A stretch of DNA of 19,139 nucleotides from Firm-04 sp045617625 (GTDB lineage: Bacteria; Bacillota; Clostridia; Oscillospirales; Ruminococcaceae), in contig JAZLJA010000026.1 of the NCBI GenBank assembly GCA_045617625.1, positions 1 through 19,139 on the forward strand, given 5' to 3'. Within the stretch, counting starts at the first letter, position 1. Every line of letters starts with the position of its first letter. A program made the position numbers and the translations under genes. This document shows, piece after piece, positions 1 through 7,661 of the stretch. The notes under the pieces were generated by a model. The model worked only from the letters and a program-made list of their open reading frames with translations. It was not told the DNA's origin and made no database searches.

Positions 1-1
1 T

Positions 2-190
2 GACGAGTTTATGAGCCGTCTGCGAAAATACGCAGGAGCTGACGAACTTACCCGTGAGATGTGCCTTGACCTAATAAGCTATGTGACCGTTGATGAACAT
101 CCGGGCAACCGCACAAAACCACGCAAAATCCATGTATATTACAAGTTTCTTGATAAGGAACTAGCGAACAAACACAACGCCCTTGCGTGA
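2..190 (+). CDS. Large serine recombinase, C-terminal end (partial)
   Basis: The reading frame is open from the window edge and gives 62 residues before TGA. The tail reads ELTREMCLDLISYVTVDE, then KPRKIHVYYKFLD. This matches the C-terminal end of resolvase/invertase-type large serine recombinases, which usually carry a 'LT..M...LI..V.V......I.I.YKF' motif just before the stop. Such enzymes integrate and excise integrative elements and Tn-like transposons. The catalytic serine domain and the DNA-binding recombinase domain lie outside the window, so neither activity nor intactness can be judged. Because this gene often sits at the end of its element, the sequence to the right may be an element-chromosome junction. 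The family is fairly sure; the element type is not. Confidence 0.75.
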   Translation, partial: DEFMSRLRKYAGADELTREMCLDLISYVTVDEHPGNRTKPRKIHVYYKFLDKELANKHNALA

Positions 191-202
191 AGTGAGGGCG
201 TT
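176..202 (+). terminator. Hairpin overlapping the recombinase stop
   Basis: AACGCCCT (176-183) pairs with AGGGCGTT (195-202) around an 11-nt loop that contains the stop codon. The tract that follows is CTATTC, not a clean T run, so as an intrinsic terminator it is only moderate. Confidence 0.4.
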
Positions 203-680
203 CTATTCAAACTAATTTGAATGTCCATAAGTGTTGCTTACATTTGTTTGCGATTGTGCTCGGCTGCCGATGAAAGTTCAGATGCGGCTGCGATCTTCAG
301 CACAGGGGCAGCAAAAGCGGAATGCCGGGCATCTGGCTTTTGTGCCTGCGTGTGCGGTATCCGAACACAGACAAGGCATTGATTTCATTGCCGCTTTCCG
401 TGTGTACAGAAAGCGGCGGGGCAGCCGAAGCTTTTGCAATCTGAATAACTTTTCCGAATGAAGGATTCGAACCTTCTGACTAAAAAGTCTGCCATGAGCA
501 TCCATATTCATGATTGCTATTGTGTGCAAGTGTCACAGGCATACATTTTGGGATACCCTCATGCACCGCGGTGCTTTCATGCACCCGCTCATGTGACCTT
601 ACATTCTATATTATACATGCGGAGGATCTATTTATCACGGAAAAAAAGTTGCGAACTTCATTATGACTGCATGAATAGTA
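191..680. other. Gene-free stretch with hairpins and short repeats
   Basis: No reading frame here has both a plausible start signal and recognisable protein character. It holds a 9-bp perfect hairpin (GCCGCTTTC at 390-398 with GAAAGCGGC at 409-417), a tRNA T-arm-like motif on the minus strand near 462-478, a 12-bp palindrome at 563-574, and two CATGCACC copies at 560 and 578. A degenerate CATGTGACC follows near 590. A GGAGG at about 620-624 has no gene behind it. The stretch may be an element-chromosome junction. Confidence 0.5.
205..222. repeat. Palindrome after the recombinase gene
   Basis: ATTCAAA-CTAA-TTTGAAT is a perfect 7-bp dyad with a 4-nt centre, directly behind the hairpin. It could be a recombination or protein-binding site, or simply AT-rich structure. 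Confidence 0.35.
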
Positions 681-681
681 C

Positions 682-710
682 TTGAAATTTTGTGCTGACT
701 GTGATATACT
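682..710 (+). promoter_or_regulatory. Sigma-A promoter of the VOC gene
   Basis: A -35 box TTGAAA (682-687) and a -10 box TATACT (705-710) are separated by exactly 17 bp. Transcription should begin near 717, which rules out the upstream in-frame ATG at 714 as the translation start. Confidence 0.75.
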
Positions 711-743
711 TGAATGGAATCATTGAATGAACGGAGGCGGCTT

Positions 744-1166
744 ATGCGATTAGATGGATTCGGAATATTTGTTGAAGATATGGCAAAAATGATTCGGTTT
801 TACCGAGATGTTCTTGGTTTCGAGATTCGTGAGGCTGATGATACATCAAATGTTTACCTCGTAAAAGACGGTACTTTGTTTTTGTTATACGGAAGAAAAG
901 ACTTTGAGAAAATGACAAGCAGAAAATATGAATATATCAAAGGCATGAACGGGCATTTTGAGATTGCACTATATGTTGATACTTTTGAGGAAGTCGATAT
1001 CGCTTTTCAGAATGCTGTTGAAAACGGAGCGCAACCTGTTCTGGAGCCTGAACTTGAACCGTGGGGACAAAGAACCTGTTATATTGCAGATCCTGAGGGG
1101 AATTTGATTGAGATAGGTTCCTGGAATAAGCCATACGAAGAAAAAGATAACGCCGTTTCAATCTGA
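744..1166 (+). CDS. VOC superfamily (glyoxalase/bleomycin-resistance-type) protein
   Basis: This is a 140-residue single-domain protein. The start is the ATG at 744 because GGAGG lies at 733-737 and the promoter's expected start point is near 717. The N-terminus LDGFGIFVEDMAKMIRFYRD and the C-terminal IADPEGNLIEIGSW show the paired beta-alpha-beta-beta-beta modules of the vicinal oxygen chelate fold. The Glu of NLIEIGSW is the usual last metal ligand, but the usual His of the first strand ('DH.gi.V.D') is Gly here. Metal binding may therefore be altered, and a lyase, a dioxygenase or a drug-binding role cannot be told apart. The gene is monocistronic with its own promoter and converges on the MATE gene. 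Confidence 0.85.
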   Translation: MRLDGFGIFVEDMAKMIRFYRDVLGFEIREADDTSNVYLVKDGTLFLLYGRKDFEKMTSRKYEYIKGMNGHFEIALYVDTFEEVDIAFQNAVENGAQPVLEPELEPWGQRTCYIADPEGNLIEIGSWNKPYEEKDNAVSI

Positions 1167-1178
1167 TGAAACGGCGTT
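1149..1178 (-). terminator. Intrinsic terminator between the VOC and MATE genes
   Basis: A 12-bp perfect stem (AACGCCGTTTCA with TGAAACGGCGTT) has a 6-nt loop. On the minus strand it is followed by ATCTTTTTCTT, a proper T tract, so it mainly terminates the MATE transcript. The left arm overlaps the last VOC codons. It probably slows plus-strand transcription too but lacks a T run there. Confidence 0.8.
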
Positions 1179-1208
1179 CAGTCTGTCAAAAAAGTGTGCG
1201 AAACTCCA

Positions 1209-2561
1209 TTATGAATCCATCGCAGATACATCATCATGGCGAAGTGCGAGAAACAAATAGATGAACAATGCAGTTCCGTTGAGTATAAATGCAGCAATCC
1301 ATGCAGAGGATTCAGCAAAGGCAGTTGCGCGGAACCCGACACGGGGAATGAACAGGATGATCACAATGACGCGCATTGCCATTTCGAGAATGCCTGAAAT
1401 CATGGGAATGGTTGGGTGCCCCATAGCTTGTACGCCGCTGCGGACAACAAACAAAAAGTTGACCGCAAAGAGCGTTACCCCGCAGAATGTGAAATACTGC
1501 ATGGCAAGTGCAATGGATTCTTCCTTGTTCAGCATAAGCTGTGCAAGCTGACGAGGGAAAAAGTGCATAATTGCGCCCAAAATGACGTAGCCGACCGCTG
1601 CAATGCCAAGACAGATTCCGATACCTTCGACGATACGGCGGTATTTTTTTGCGCCGTAGTTCTGGCTTGTGAAGGAGGATGCTGCAAACCCTGCGGTGCA
1701 GGCGGGCTGCATGAAAAGGTTGATGTATTTGTTGCAGGCAGAATAGGCAGATGTGTAAATGACGCCCATTCCATTGACGAAGAATTGGATGACAATGCAT
1801 CCGATGGCGGTAATGGAATTCATCAGAGCCATTGGGATGCCGTTGGTGAGCAGTTCAATGAAATATTTTGTATTCTCTTTGAAATCCGCCGAATGCAGTT
1901 TGATCATGTCGATGTGCAGGATTTTGCGCAGACAAATCAGTGCGGAGAGCAGCTGGGCAGCTACGGTTGCAATGGCAGCACCCGCCACGCCGATGTGAAT
2001 GACGAAGACAAAGAACGAATCGAGGACAATGTTGACAATGGTGGAGACCACGATGGCATAAAACGGGGTTTTGCTGTCGCCCAGAGCACGCAGAATCGCA
2101 GAGCACAGGTTATACGCAATGGTGATTGCCAAGCCGCCGAGCAGGAAATAGCCATAGGTCAGGCTGTCATGCATGATTTCGGGCGATGTTTGCATAATGA
2201 CCAGAATTCGGCGCAGAAATGCAATTCCGATGCCCGTGAGCAAAACTGCAATGTAAACCGCAAGGCATATTGCGGAAGCAATGTTATGTCGTAATCTGTC
2301 ATAGTCTTTTGCGCCGAAACTTTGCGCAATGGATACGGAAAAGCCGTTCGTTAAACCCATAGCGAATCCGAAAATCAGGAAAGTGATAGAGGACATATTT
2401 CCGACCGCTGCGAGGGCTTCATCACCGATGCCTTTGCCGACGATGGCGGTGTCTGCGACAGTATAGATCTGCTGCAGCATATTGGTGAAAAACAGCGGAA
2501 AATAGAATTTCAGGATCAATGGCGTGACTCTGCCCTCTGTCATATCATAGGTTTGTGCCAT
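1209..2561 (-). CDS. MATE family multidrug/Na+ antiporter
   Basis: The protein has 450 residues, a typical MATE length. It is strongly hydrophobic with about twelve membrane segments in two related halves. Signature stretches include the N-terminal TEGRVTPLILKFYFPLFFTN, then QQIYTVADTAIVGKGIGDEALAAVG, then ALGDSKTPF, with SGVQAMGHPTIPMISG in the second half. MATE pumps sit in the cytoplasmic membrane and export cationic drugs or metabolites in exchange for Na+ or H+. The ATG at 2561 is preferred over the GTG three codons upstream because AGAGGTGAGG is placed to serve the ATG. The gene is divergent from an AraC-type regulator 105 bp away, the usual arrangement for a regulator and its target pump. 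Substrate unknown. Confidence 0.93.
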   Translation of the reverse strand: MAQTYDMTEGRVTPLILKFYFPLFFTNMLQQIYTVADTAIVGKGIGDEALAAVGNMSSITFLIFGFAMGLTNGFSVSIAQSFGAKDYDRLRHNIASAICLAVYIAVLLTGIGIAFLRRILVIMQTSPEIMHDSLTYGYFLLGGLAITIAYNLCSAILRALGDSKTPFYAIVVSTIVNIVLDSFFVFVIHIGVAGAAIATVAAQLLSALICLRKILHIDMIKLHSADFKENTKYFIELLTNGIPMALMNSITAIGCIVIQFFVNGMGVIYTSAYSACNKYINLFMQPACTAGFAASSFTSQNYGAKKYRRIVEGIGICLGIAAVGYVILGAIMHFFPRQLAQLMLNKEESIALAMQYFTFCGVTLFAVNFLFVVRSGVQAMGHPTIPMISGILEMAMRVIVIILFIPRVGFRATAFAESSAWIAAFILNGTALFIYLFLALRHDDVSAMDS

Positions 2562-2604
2562 AAACCTCACCTCTGCTATTATTATACTGAGGATACGAAA
2601 AAAA

Positions 2605-2633
2605 ATCTATTAAAATCATTGCATTTTTGTCAA
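2605..2633 (-). promoter_or_regulatory. Possible MATE promoter
   Basis: A perfect minus-strand TTGACA lies at 2633-2628. Candidate -10 boxes at suitable spacing (ATAGAT at 17 bp, TAATAG at 15 bp) are weak, which would fit a promoter that needs an activator. The -35 box lies inside the spacer of the opposite AraC promoter, so the two cannot easily be occupied together. Confidence 0.4.
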
Positions 2634-2647
2634 AAATCGGATATAAT
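2619..2647 (+). promoter_or_regulatory. Promoter of the AraC-type regulator
   Basis: A perfect -10 TATAAT (2642-2647) is preceded by TTGCAT (2619-2624) at 17-bp spacing. The regulator's GGGAG ribosome binding site and ATG follow within 20 bp, giving a very short leader. Confidence 0.55.
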
Positions 2648-2666
2648 ATCATAAGGGAGTGATGAC

Positions 2667-3410
2667 ATGGATACGACAAAAGATTTGAATTATCGTTTGT
2701 TTCTGCAACGGGAAGAAGGTTTTCGACGCACAGCATTCCAGACAGAGTTCGAGCGGTATTCGTCGATTCAGTCAGGGAATCTGGAACAGGTTGCGCGAAA
2801 TTTTCAGGCAACCAAAGCGAATTTCATGGCAGGAAAAGGCGTCTTATCCGCCGACCCATTGACGAATATCCGATATCATGTGATCATCGCCACCGCTATG
2901 ATCGCTAGAATCTGTGTGGAGGGCAGACTGGATCACGATGCCGCCTATACGTTGAGCGATATCTATATTCAGCGAGCTGATGTCTGTAAAACAGAAGCGG
3001 AACTGATTGATTTGCTGGGCGAAATGCAGATGGATTTTGCTAGACATATGAAAGAATTGCAGCATGAAACTTCAACATCGATTCACATTCGCAAATGCAT
3101 CGATTATATCTATGAGCATCTGAATGAAAAACTGACGCTAGCGGATTTGTCAGCGGTTGTCGGGCTGAATGGAGCGTATTTGTCGAAGCTGTTTGCAAAG
3201 GAAACGGGGCGCAGTCTGAAAGCATTTGTGTTGAAAGCAAAAATTGATACTGCGGCGAATATGCTGCGGTATTCCGAGCTCTCCTCACTGGATATTTCAC
3301 TTGCGCTGGGATTTTCCTCACAAAGTGCATTTGTGGCGACGTTTCACCGCATCAACGGGGTGACACCGCGGGAATACAAGAAACTGCATTATCAAAACGG
3401 ATTATTCTGA
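2667..3410 (+). CDS. AraC-family transcriptional regulator
   Basis: The protein has 247 residues. The C-terminal ~105 (about 140-245) form the double helix-turn-helix DNA-binding domain. The first HTH is around LTLADLSAVVGLNGAYLSKL (157-176). The second spans ISLALGFSSQSAFVATFHR (210-228), followed by the hallmark GVTPREYKK. The N-terminal 130 residues are helical, have no cupin signature, and resemble the unnamed N-terminal domain of many Firmicute AraC regulators; the ligand cannot be predicted. GGGAG at 2655-2659 supports the ATG at 2667. Being divergent from the MATE gene with interleaved promoters, it most likely controls that pump and itself. Confidence 0.9.
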   Translation: MDTTKDLNYRLFLQREEGFRRTAFQTEFERYSSIQSGNLEQVARNFQATKANFMAGKGVLSADPLTNIRYHVIIATAMIARICVEGRLDHDAAYTLSDIYIQRADVCKTEAELIDLLGEMQMDFARHMKELQHETSTSIHIRKCIDYIYEHLNEKLTLADLSAVVGLNGAYLSKLFAKETGRSLKAFVLKAKIDTAANMLRYSELSSLDISLALGFSSQSAFVATFHRINGVTPREYKKLHYQNGLF

Positions 3411-3465
3411 ATCAAGTCAGTATCATCATCAGCTTTTTGCAGTGTATTGAAGAAAGGGCGAAGAT

Positions 3466-3579
3466 ATGAATTGTTCAAAGGAAACACTGAAAAGTCGCTG
3501 GAAACGATTTGGGGCATTTTTCTGCACCAAGATGCCTGTTGTCAGTCTGGCAGTCCTTTTAGTTTTCAAGTGCTTTTGA
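3466..3579 (+). CDS. Possible 37-residue membrane peptide
   Basis: The frame begins at ATG 3466, about 10 bases after AAGGGCG, and ends at TGA 3577. The product is basic at the N-terminus (SKETLKSRWKRFG) followed by one hydrophobic stretch (MPVVSLAVLLVFKCF), the shape of a small single-span membrane protein. It lies 55 bp after the AraC gene and could be translated from the same transcript. It is not recognised, and chance is a real alternative. Confidence 0.2.
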   Translation: MNCSKETLKSRWKRFGAFFCTKMPVVSLAVLLVFKCF

Positions 3580-3630
3580 ACATTTGGTACAGTCTTTTGT
3601 TTATCGGCATGGAAGTTTTGTGTAAGTTTC

Positions 3631-3659
3631 TTGACAGTGCTGCACATTTCGTGTATAAT
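3631..3659 (+). promoter_or_regulatory. Consensus sigma-A promoter of the dockerin protein gene
   Basis: TTGACA (3631-3636) and TATAAT (3654-3659) are both perfect consensus boxes with 17-bp spacing. The gene's ATG follows 43 bp after the -10 box, with GAGGAGGG just before it. This is the strongest promoter in the window. Confidence 0.85.
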
Positions 3660-3702
3660 ATATGTAGGTTGTTCCATTGTATGACACACAGAGGAGGGCA
3701 TT

Positions 3703-6138
3703 ATGAAACAGAAATTGACTGCGATTCTGGCAGCAGAGGTGATTGCTGTCGGATGTTTGCCGTCGCTGACGTGCTTTGCTGCGGATGAAAAGCTTGTGGA
3801 TTCGGGCATCGACTATACGGAATCGACGGAAACGATACTGAATCCGGGCATGGGTTACACCTCGACGCTCTGGTACAAATGTGAGCCGAACAACACGCCG
3901 GTCCATAATCCGACAGGGGCACTGGTGCTGATGTTTATCGACATCGGCAAGTTTTCGTCCGGCATGAACTGTGAGCGCGATGCAGACAAGAATCCCATTG
4001 AGGGAACGGGTGTAGACTATCCGCTGGACGATGCATTTTTTGCAGGACTGCGCGGGACATTTGAAAATTGCCGCAAAAACGGCTGTACGATCGCTTTGCG
4101 TTTCCGATATGATGAGAACGGAACGACGAATCCTGAGCCTGCAACCTATGAGAAAATGCTTGAACACGTATATCAGATTCGGGACAGCGGCATTCTGGAA
4201 GAGTATAAGGATATCCTGATGTATGTCGAATCAGGCTTGGTCGGTTGCTACGGTGAGCAGTGGGGCGGCAAATACTGTTCGATTGCGACAAAGGGCGAAC
4301 TGCTCGATTTGTGGCTGGACGTTGTTCCCGATGGGATTCCCGTGACCGTCCGCACACCGAATATTTTCGCGTCATGGGCAGGAATTAAGACCACGGAACT
4401 GGCAGACTGGGTGAGTGAACCGAACAGCCTTGCAAGCCGTGTCGGGCTTTATAATGACGGCTATATGGGTTCCAACAGTGATCTGGGAACCTACGGCAAT
4501 CGTGAAATCGAAACCACATGGCTGCATAACCAAACGACGACATCCTATTACGGCGGAGAATTTTCAGGCAATCTGGAGTTTACGAAGCAGTACGATACCT
4601 ATCTCCCTGAAAATGCGATTCCCGAAATGTACTACACCCACCTGAGCTATATCAACAGCAATATTTACGGATTATATAAGGATTACATTTTTGACGAAGC
4701 AACTTATCCGATCGCCAATGTGGACAACAGTGCCTACAACGGGCAGAATGTCTGGAAATTCATGCGTGACCATCTGGGTTATCGGTTTGTGCTGCGTGAC
4801 AGCGACTTGTCGGAGTCTGTTCCGCAGGGCGGCGATTTGCAGCTTGCGTTTTCGGTGGAAAACACAGGGTTTGCCAATCCGATCCGTCCTCAGAAAGCGG
4901 AGCTGATCCTCGAAAAGGACGGCAATTATATTCGCACGGAAATTGACGCAGATTCGAGAAAATGGGCATCCTGTTCGATCAGTGACATGAAGCTTGATAT
5001 GCATCTTCCGTCCTGTCTGGAAACGGGAAAATGGAATGCATATCTGAAACTTTCAGTCGGAAATAATACAACAAGTCAGCTTGGACTGCGTTCAGTCCGC
5101 TTTGCAAACGAGGATGTGTGGAATGACGCACTCGGCGCGAATTATCTGGGCAGCTTTGCGGTTTCCGAGGGTTCCTCCGCCGCTGCATATTCGATGGATT
5201 TCTCGCAGAAAACGACAGCGGAGGTTTCCGCATGGAATGGGCAGATGTATTCCATCAACGGCATCTGTAACACCGACGGCATATTGTCGCAGTACGGAGA
5301 AGCAGCAGAAGATCGCTTGATTGCCGAGGAGGACGGACAAAAGCTGTATATCTGGAATGATGAGAAGTATTTCTACGTATCTGCGACCATAAAGAATACT
5401 GCGGTGTCGCCTGTTTACAATATCCAGCTAAAAAATCTGGATAATGATACATGGTACTGGCTGTATTTTGCAAGCAACGGTGCTGTATATTTCAACAACG
5501 GCTCATATGAGGGGAGTATGATGAAATATACAGAGCAAGCGTGTGAATTTCGCATACCGCTTGGGGAAATGATGGGCTTGCAGGCAGGAACAAAGCTTGA
5601 ATATGTCCGTGTATTTTTGCAGGATATGAGCATTACCAACTGGCCGAGCTGCGGCAGCGTGAAATCAGGTGAATGCAGCCTGAACGGCAGTTTCACGGTG
5701 TATTCCGTGCCGCTTTCCTATCCGTGTGATCTGGTGGATGTGCCGATGTTATCAGTGGAAACCGCTTTGGAGGGCGATGTGTCCTACGTATGGTATCAAA
5801 ACGGGAAACTGATTGCTGAAACGGAAACGCCGTATTACCAGCTTTCAGGCAGAAGCAATGAACAAAAAATCGGCGATTATACGGTGAAAATCATAACATC
5901 GGATGGGATGGAGCAGACGGTCGATGTATTACATTTGACCGTACCGGATGGCATGGCCTTGCGCGGTGATGTCAACGGAGACGGTGTGGTGACGATGGCG
6001 GATCTTGTGCTGCTGCAAAAGTATCTGATAACTGTCGGTAGGCTTTCTGCGGCACAAGGGAGCCGTGCAGACCTGAATGGAGACGGCAGTCTTACTGCGG
6101 CAGATATGACCTTGCTGAAACAACTGATCCTGAAATAA
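3703..6138 (+). CDS. Secreted DUF4874/DUF4832-type protein with CBM-like module and dockerin
   Basis: The protein has 811 residues. A signal peptide covers about 1-26 (lysines, hydrophobic core, cleavage near CFA-AD). Residues 38-465 resemble DUF4874 followed by DUF4832: NPGMGYTS near 47, then MYVESGLVGCYGEQWGG at 173-189. This combination is thought to form a glycosidase-like barrel with a beta-sandwich, but I know of no assigned activity. Residues ~495-670 look like a CBM9-type module (LYIWNDEKYFYVSATI). Residues ~680-748 are Ig-like. The last 60 are a type I dockerin with two calcium loops (D756VNGDG...D767 and D790LNGDG...D801). The protein should be exported and docked on a scaffoldin. 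It is monocistronic with a consensus promoter. Dockerin and secretion are sure; catalytic function is not. Confidence 0.85.
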   Translation: MKQKLTAILAAEVIAVGCLPSLTCFAADEKLVDSGIDYTESTETILNPGMGYTSTLWYKCEPNNTPVHNPTGALVLMFIDIGKFSSGMNCERDADKNPIEGTGVDYPLDDAFFAGLRGTFENCRKNGCTIALRFRYDENGTTNPEPATYEKMLEHVYQIRDSGILEEYKDILMYVESGLVGCYGEQWGGKYCSIATKGELLDLWLDVVPDGIPVTVRTPNIFASWAGIKTTELADWVSEPNSLASRVGLYNDGYMGSNSDLGTYGNREIETTWLHNQTTTSYYGGEFSGNLEFTKQYDTYLPENAIPEMYYTHLSYINSNIYGLYKDYIFDEATYPIANVDNSAYNGQNVWKFMRDHLGYRFVLRDSDLSESVPQGGDLQLAFSVENTGFANPIRPQKAELILEKDGNYIRTEIDADSRKWASCSISDMKLDMHLPSCLETGKWNAYLKLSVGNNTTSQLGLRSVRFANEDVWNDALGANYLGSFAVSEGSSAAAYSMDFSQKTTAEVSAWNGQMYSINGICNTDGILSQYGEAAEDRLIAEEDGQKLYIWNDEKYFYVSATIKNTAVSPVYNIQLKNLDNDTWYWLYFASNGAVYFNNGSYEGSMMKYTEQACEFRIPLGEMMGLQAGTKLEYVRVFLQDMSITNWPSCGSVKSGECSLNGSFTVYSVPLSYPCDLVDVPMLSVETALEGDVSYVWYQNGKLIAETETPYYQLSGRSNEQKIGDYTVKIITSDGMEQTVDVLHLTVPDGMALRGDVNGDGVVTMADLVLLQKYLITVGRLSAAQGSRADLNGDGSLTAADMTLLKQLILK

Positions 6139-6141
6139 CAG

Positions 6142-6183
6142 AAAAACAGGACTGTACGGGGATATCCGTGCGGTCCTGTTTTT
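6142..6183. terminator. Bidirectional terminator shared by convergent genes
   Basis: AAAAACAGGAC (6142-6152) pairs perfectly with GTCCTGTTTTT (6173-6183), and an inner ACGG/CCGT stem extends it. Both strands end in a T5 run, so it can stop both the dockerin protein transcript and the xylanase transcript arriving from the right. Confidence 0.88.
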
Positions 6184-6235
6184 GGTATATGAAGTTGGAT
6201 AGCGTCTTTTTTTCTGCTTCTTTGTTGAATGTTCC

Positions 6236-7558
6236 TTAATCAGCACGTTCTGCGGCTGATACCTCATCAATGTAGAAGTCGGTAAGGCTGTCCGTGGATT
6301 CCAAATACAACTGGAGGTTTTCTGCGCCCTCCGGAATCGTATAAGCGAGATTTTCAAGAGTGATCCATTCACCGCTTGGTGCTTCGGCAAGTGCGATTTC
6401 GTCATAGTTTTCGCCGTCGAGATCATACTGGAGCGTCATTTTCATAGTAGCGGTTTCACCGCTGTTCTGCATCACTTTGGCACGGAAATGATAAGCATCA
6501 CCAGGCTTGTATGTATCACTGCTGAGCATGATGGTTGCGCCATTCCAGAATTCGGTTCTGCCGCTGACGAAAAGTGACTGTGCCCCTTCGGCAAACTGTT
6601 CTTTGTCGATTGTTAACAGCGGACCGCCTCTGGTGATCCATCCTTCAGCACCTGTCTCAAAGGTACTTTCAAAGAAGCCTGCTTCTTCAGGAGCGTCTGT
6701 GGTTTCAGATTCCGCAAGTTTCTTGATGGCTTCCTCATCGACCTGAACTTCAATGTCCTGAGCCTCAGAGTAATTGCCTTCGATCTTCAATTCGTCCTTA
6801 TATACTTCCGCTTTGCCGTTGGACTGATAGCCTTCGATGGTAAGGGCGACTTCATACATTTTACCCAGTTCAAGACCGCATTTTTTCCATGCATCGAAGT
6901 GCTTTGAAACGGAGATGCTTCCTTCGAGTTTTGTGCCGTTACCAGCAGGTTTCTGTCTGCGGACACTCCAGTACTGGTCAAATGTCTGGATATCATCGAT
7001 AGAAGGCTGTTCATAGCGTGTGGTCTTATATATATCATACACAGCGCCGTCGACAGTCACATTGCCGATTGGGAAAGGTGCCCCTGGCGGACGCCAGGTT
7101 CCCCATGATTCTACGATATAGAATTCGATCAGCGGTTCTCTTGTCCAGCCGTAAACGCACATATAGGAATTGCCGTCAGGCTGATAATCTACGCCATAAT
7201 CAACAGAGATGTTTCCAAGCTCCTCATATGTCATGGTGCAGTCGAATTTCTGTCCGCGGCGAAACAGGGCGTTATTGATATTTTTCCATTCACATGAAAA
7301 ACAACCGCCGCCCGGTTCCACGTTGAATGAAGTGTCTCCTTCATCCTTCCACAGCTCATAGTCGTAACCATCAGCCGAACCCGTGATATTTTCAGTAAAT
7401 ACAAGTGGTTCGTTTTTCGGTTGCGTTTCCTGGATGACTTTGTCGGACGATTCAGCAGTGCTGGATTTTTCATCTTGCGTGCTGCATCCGCTGCTGTATA
7501 TGAGCAGACATAGTGCATTTGTGATGAGAATGAGATTTTTTGCCGATGTTTTTTTCAT
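6236..7558 (-). CDS. GH11 endo-1,4-beta-xylanase, probable lipoprotein, with CBM22-like module
   Basis: The protein has 440 residues. A lipoprotein-type signal ends at Cys25 (IYSSGC). Residues ~55-258 are a GH11 catalytic jelly-roll, which hydrolyses internal beta-1,4 bonds of xylan with retention. Signatures include GGGCFSCEWKNINNALFR, then NSYMCVYGWTREPLIEFYI and VESWGTWRPPG. By family homology the nucleophile is Glu145 (PLIEFY) and the acid/base is Glu242 (TIEGYQSNG). After an acidic linker, residues ~295-437 read as a CBM22/CBM4_9-type module (FETGAEGWITRGG, SLFVSGRTEFWNGA). There is no dockerin, unlike the neighbouring secreted proteins, so anchoring in the membrane is inferred. A weak GAGG lies about 10 nt before the ATG. 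Confidence 0.93.
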   Translation of the reverse strand: MKKTSAKNLILITNALCLLIYSSGCSTQDEKSSTAESSDKVIQETQPKNEPLVFTENITGSADGYDYELWKDEGDTSFNVEPGGGCFSCEWKNINNALFRRGQKFDCTMTYEELGNISVDYGVDYQPDGNSYMCVYGWTREPLIEFYIVESWGTWRPPGAPFPIGNVTVDGAVYDIYKTTRYEQPSIDDIQTFDQYWSVRRQKPAGNGTKLEGSISVSKHFDAWKKCGLELGKMYEVALTIEGYQSNGKAEVYKDELKIEGNYSEAQDIEVQVDEEAIKKLAESETTDAPEEAGFFESTFETGAEGWITRGGPLLTIDKEQFAEGAQSLFVSGRTEFWNGATIMLSSDTYKPGDAYHFRAKVMQNSGETATMKMTLQYDLDGENYDEIALAEAPSGEWITLENLAYTIPEGAENLQLYLESTDSLTDFYIDEVSAAERAD

Positions 7559-7588
7559 TCAATGCTTACCTCGCTTTCTTGGAAACAG

Positions 7589-7661
7589 CACTGCATCAAG
7601 CACATCTGACGGTTTCAGAATGTACCAAAGAGAATTTTCTTCGGGCAGCCTTTATGCAGTG
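7589..7661 (-). promoter_or_regulatory. Structured leader of the xylanase mRNA
   Basis: The xylanase leader is about 140 nt long. Within it CACTGCAT (minus strand from 7661) can pair perfectly with ATGCAGTG (ending at 7589), enclosing about 57 nt that contain a smaller GAAGAAAA/TTCTC-type stem. It resembles no riboswitch I know. It could be a regulatory or stabilising 5' UTR. Confidence 0.25.

Noticed and set aside
390..417. 9-bp GC-rich hairpin as an intrinsic terminator
   Set aside because: Neither strand has a T tract after the stem, and no gene ends next to it.
231..529. Overlapping short frames on both strands after the recombinase
   Set aside because: No ribosome binding sites, Cys/Arg/His-rich translations, no similarity to known families.
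714..743. Upstream ATG at 714 as the start of the VOC protein
   Set aside because: It lies four bases after the -10 box and before the expected transcription start, while ATG 744 has a GGAGG.
1416..2294. Long plus-strand frame of 292 codons opposite the MATE gene
   Set aside because: It is antisense to an unmistakable membrane transporter and has no ribosome binding site. Its Asn/Asp/Cys/His-rich composition is typical of the shadow of a hydrophobic protein.
3601..4167. Minus-strand frame of 188 codons opposite the dockerin protein start
   Set aside because: It overlaps a gene with signal peptide, consensus promoter and ribosome binding site, and its composition is Cys/Arg/His-rich without domain character.
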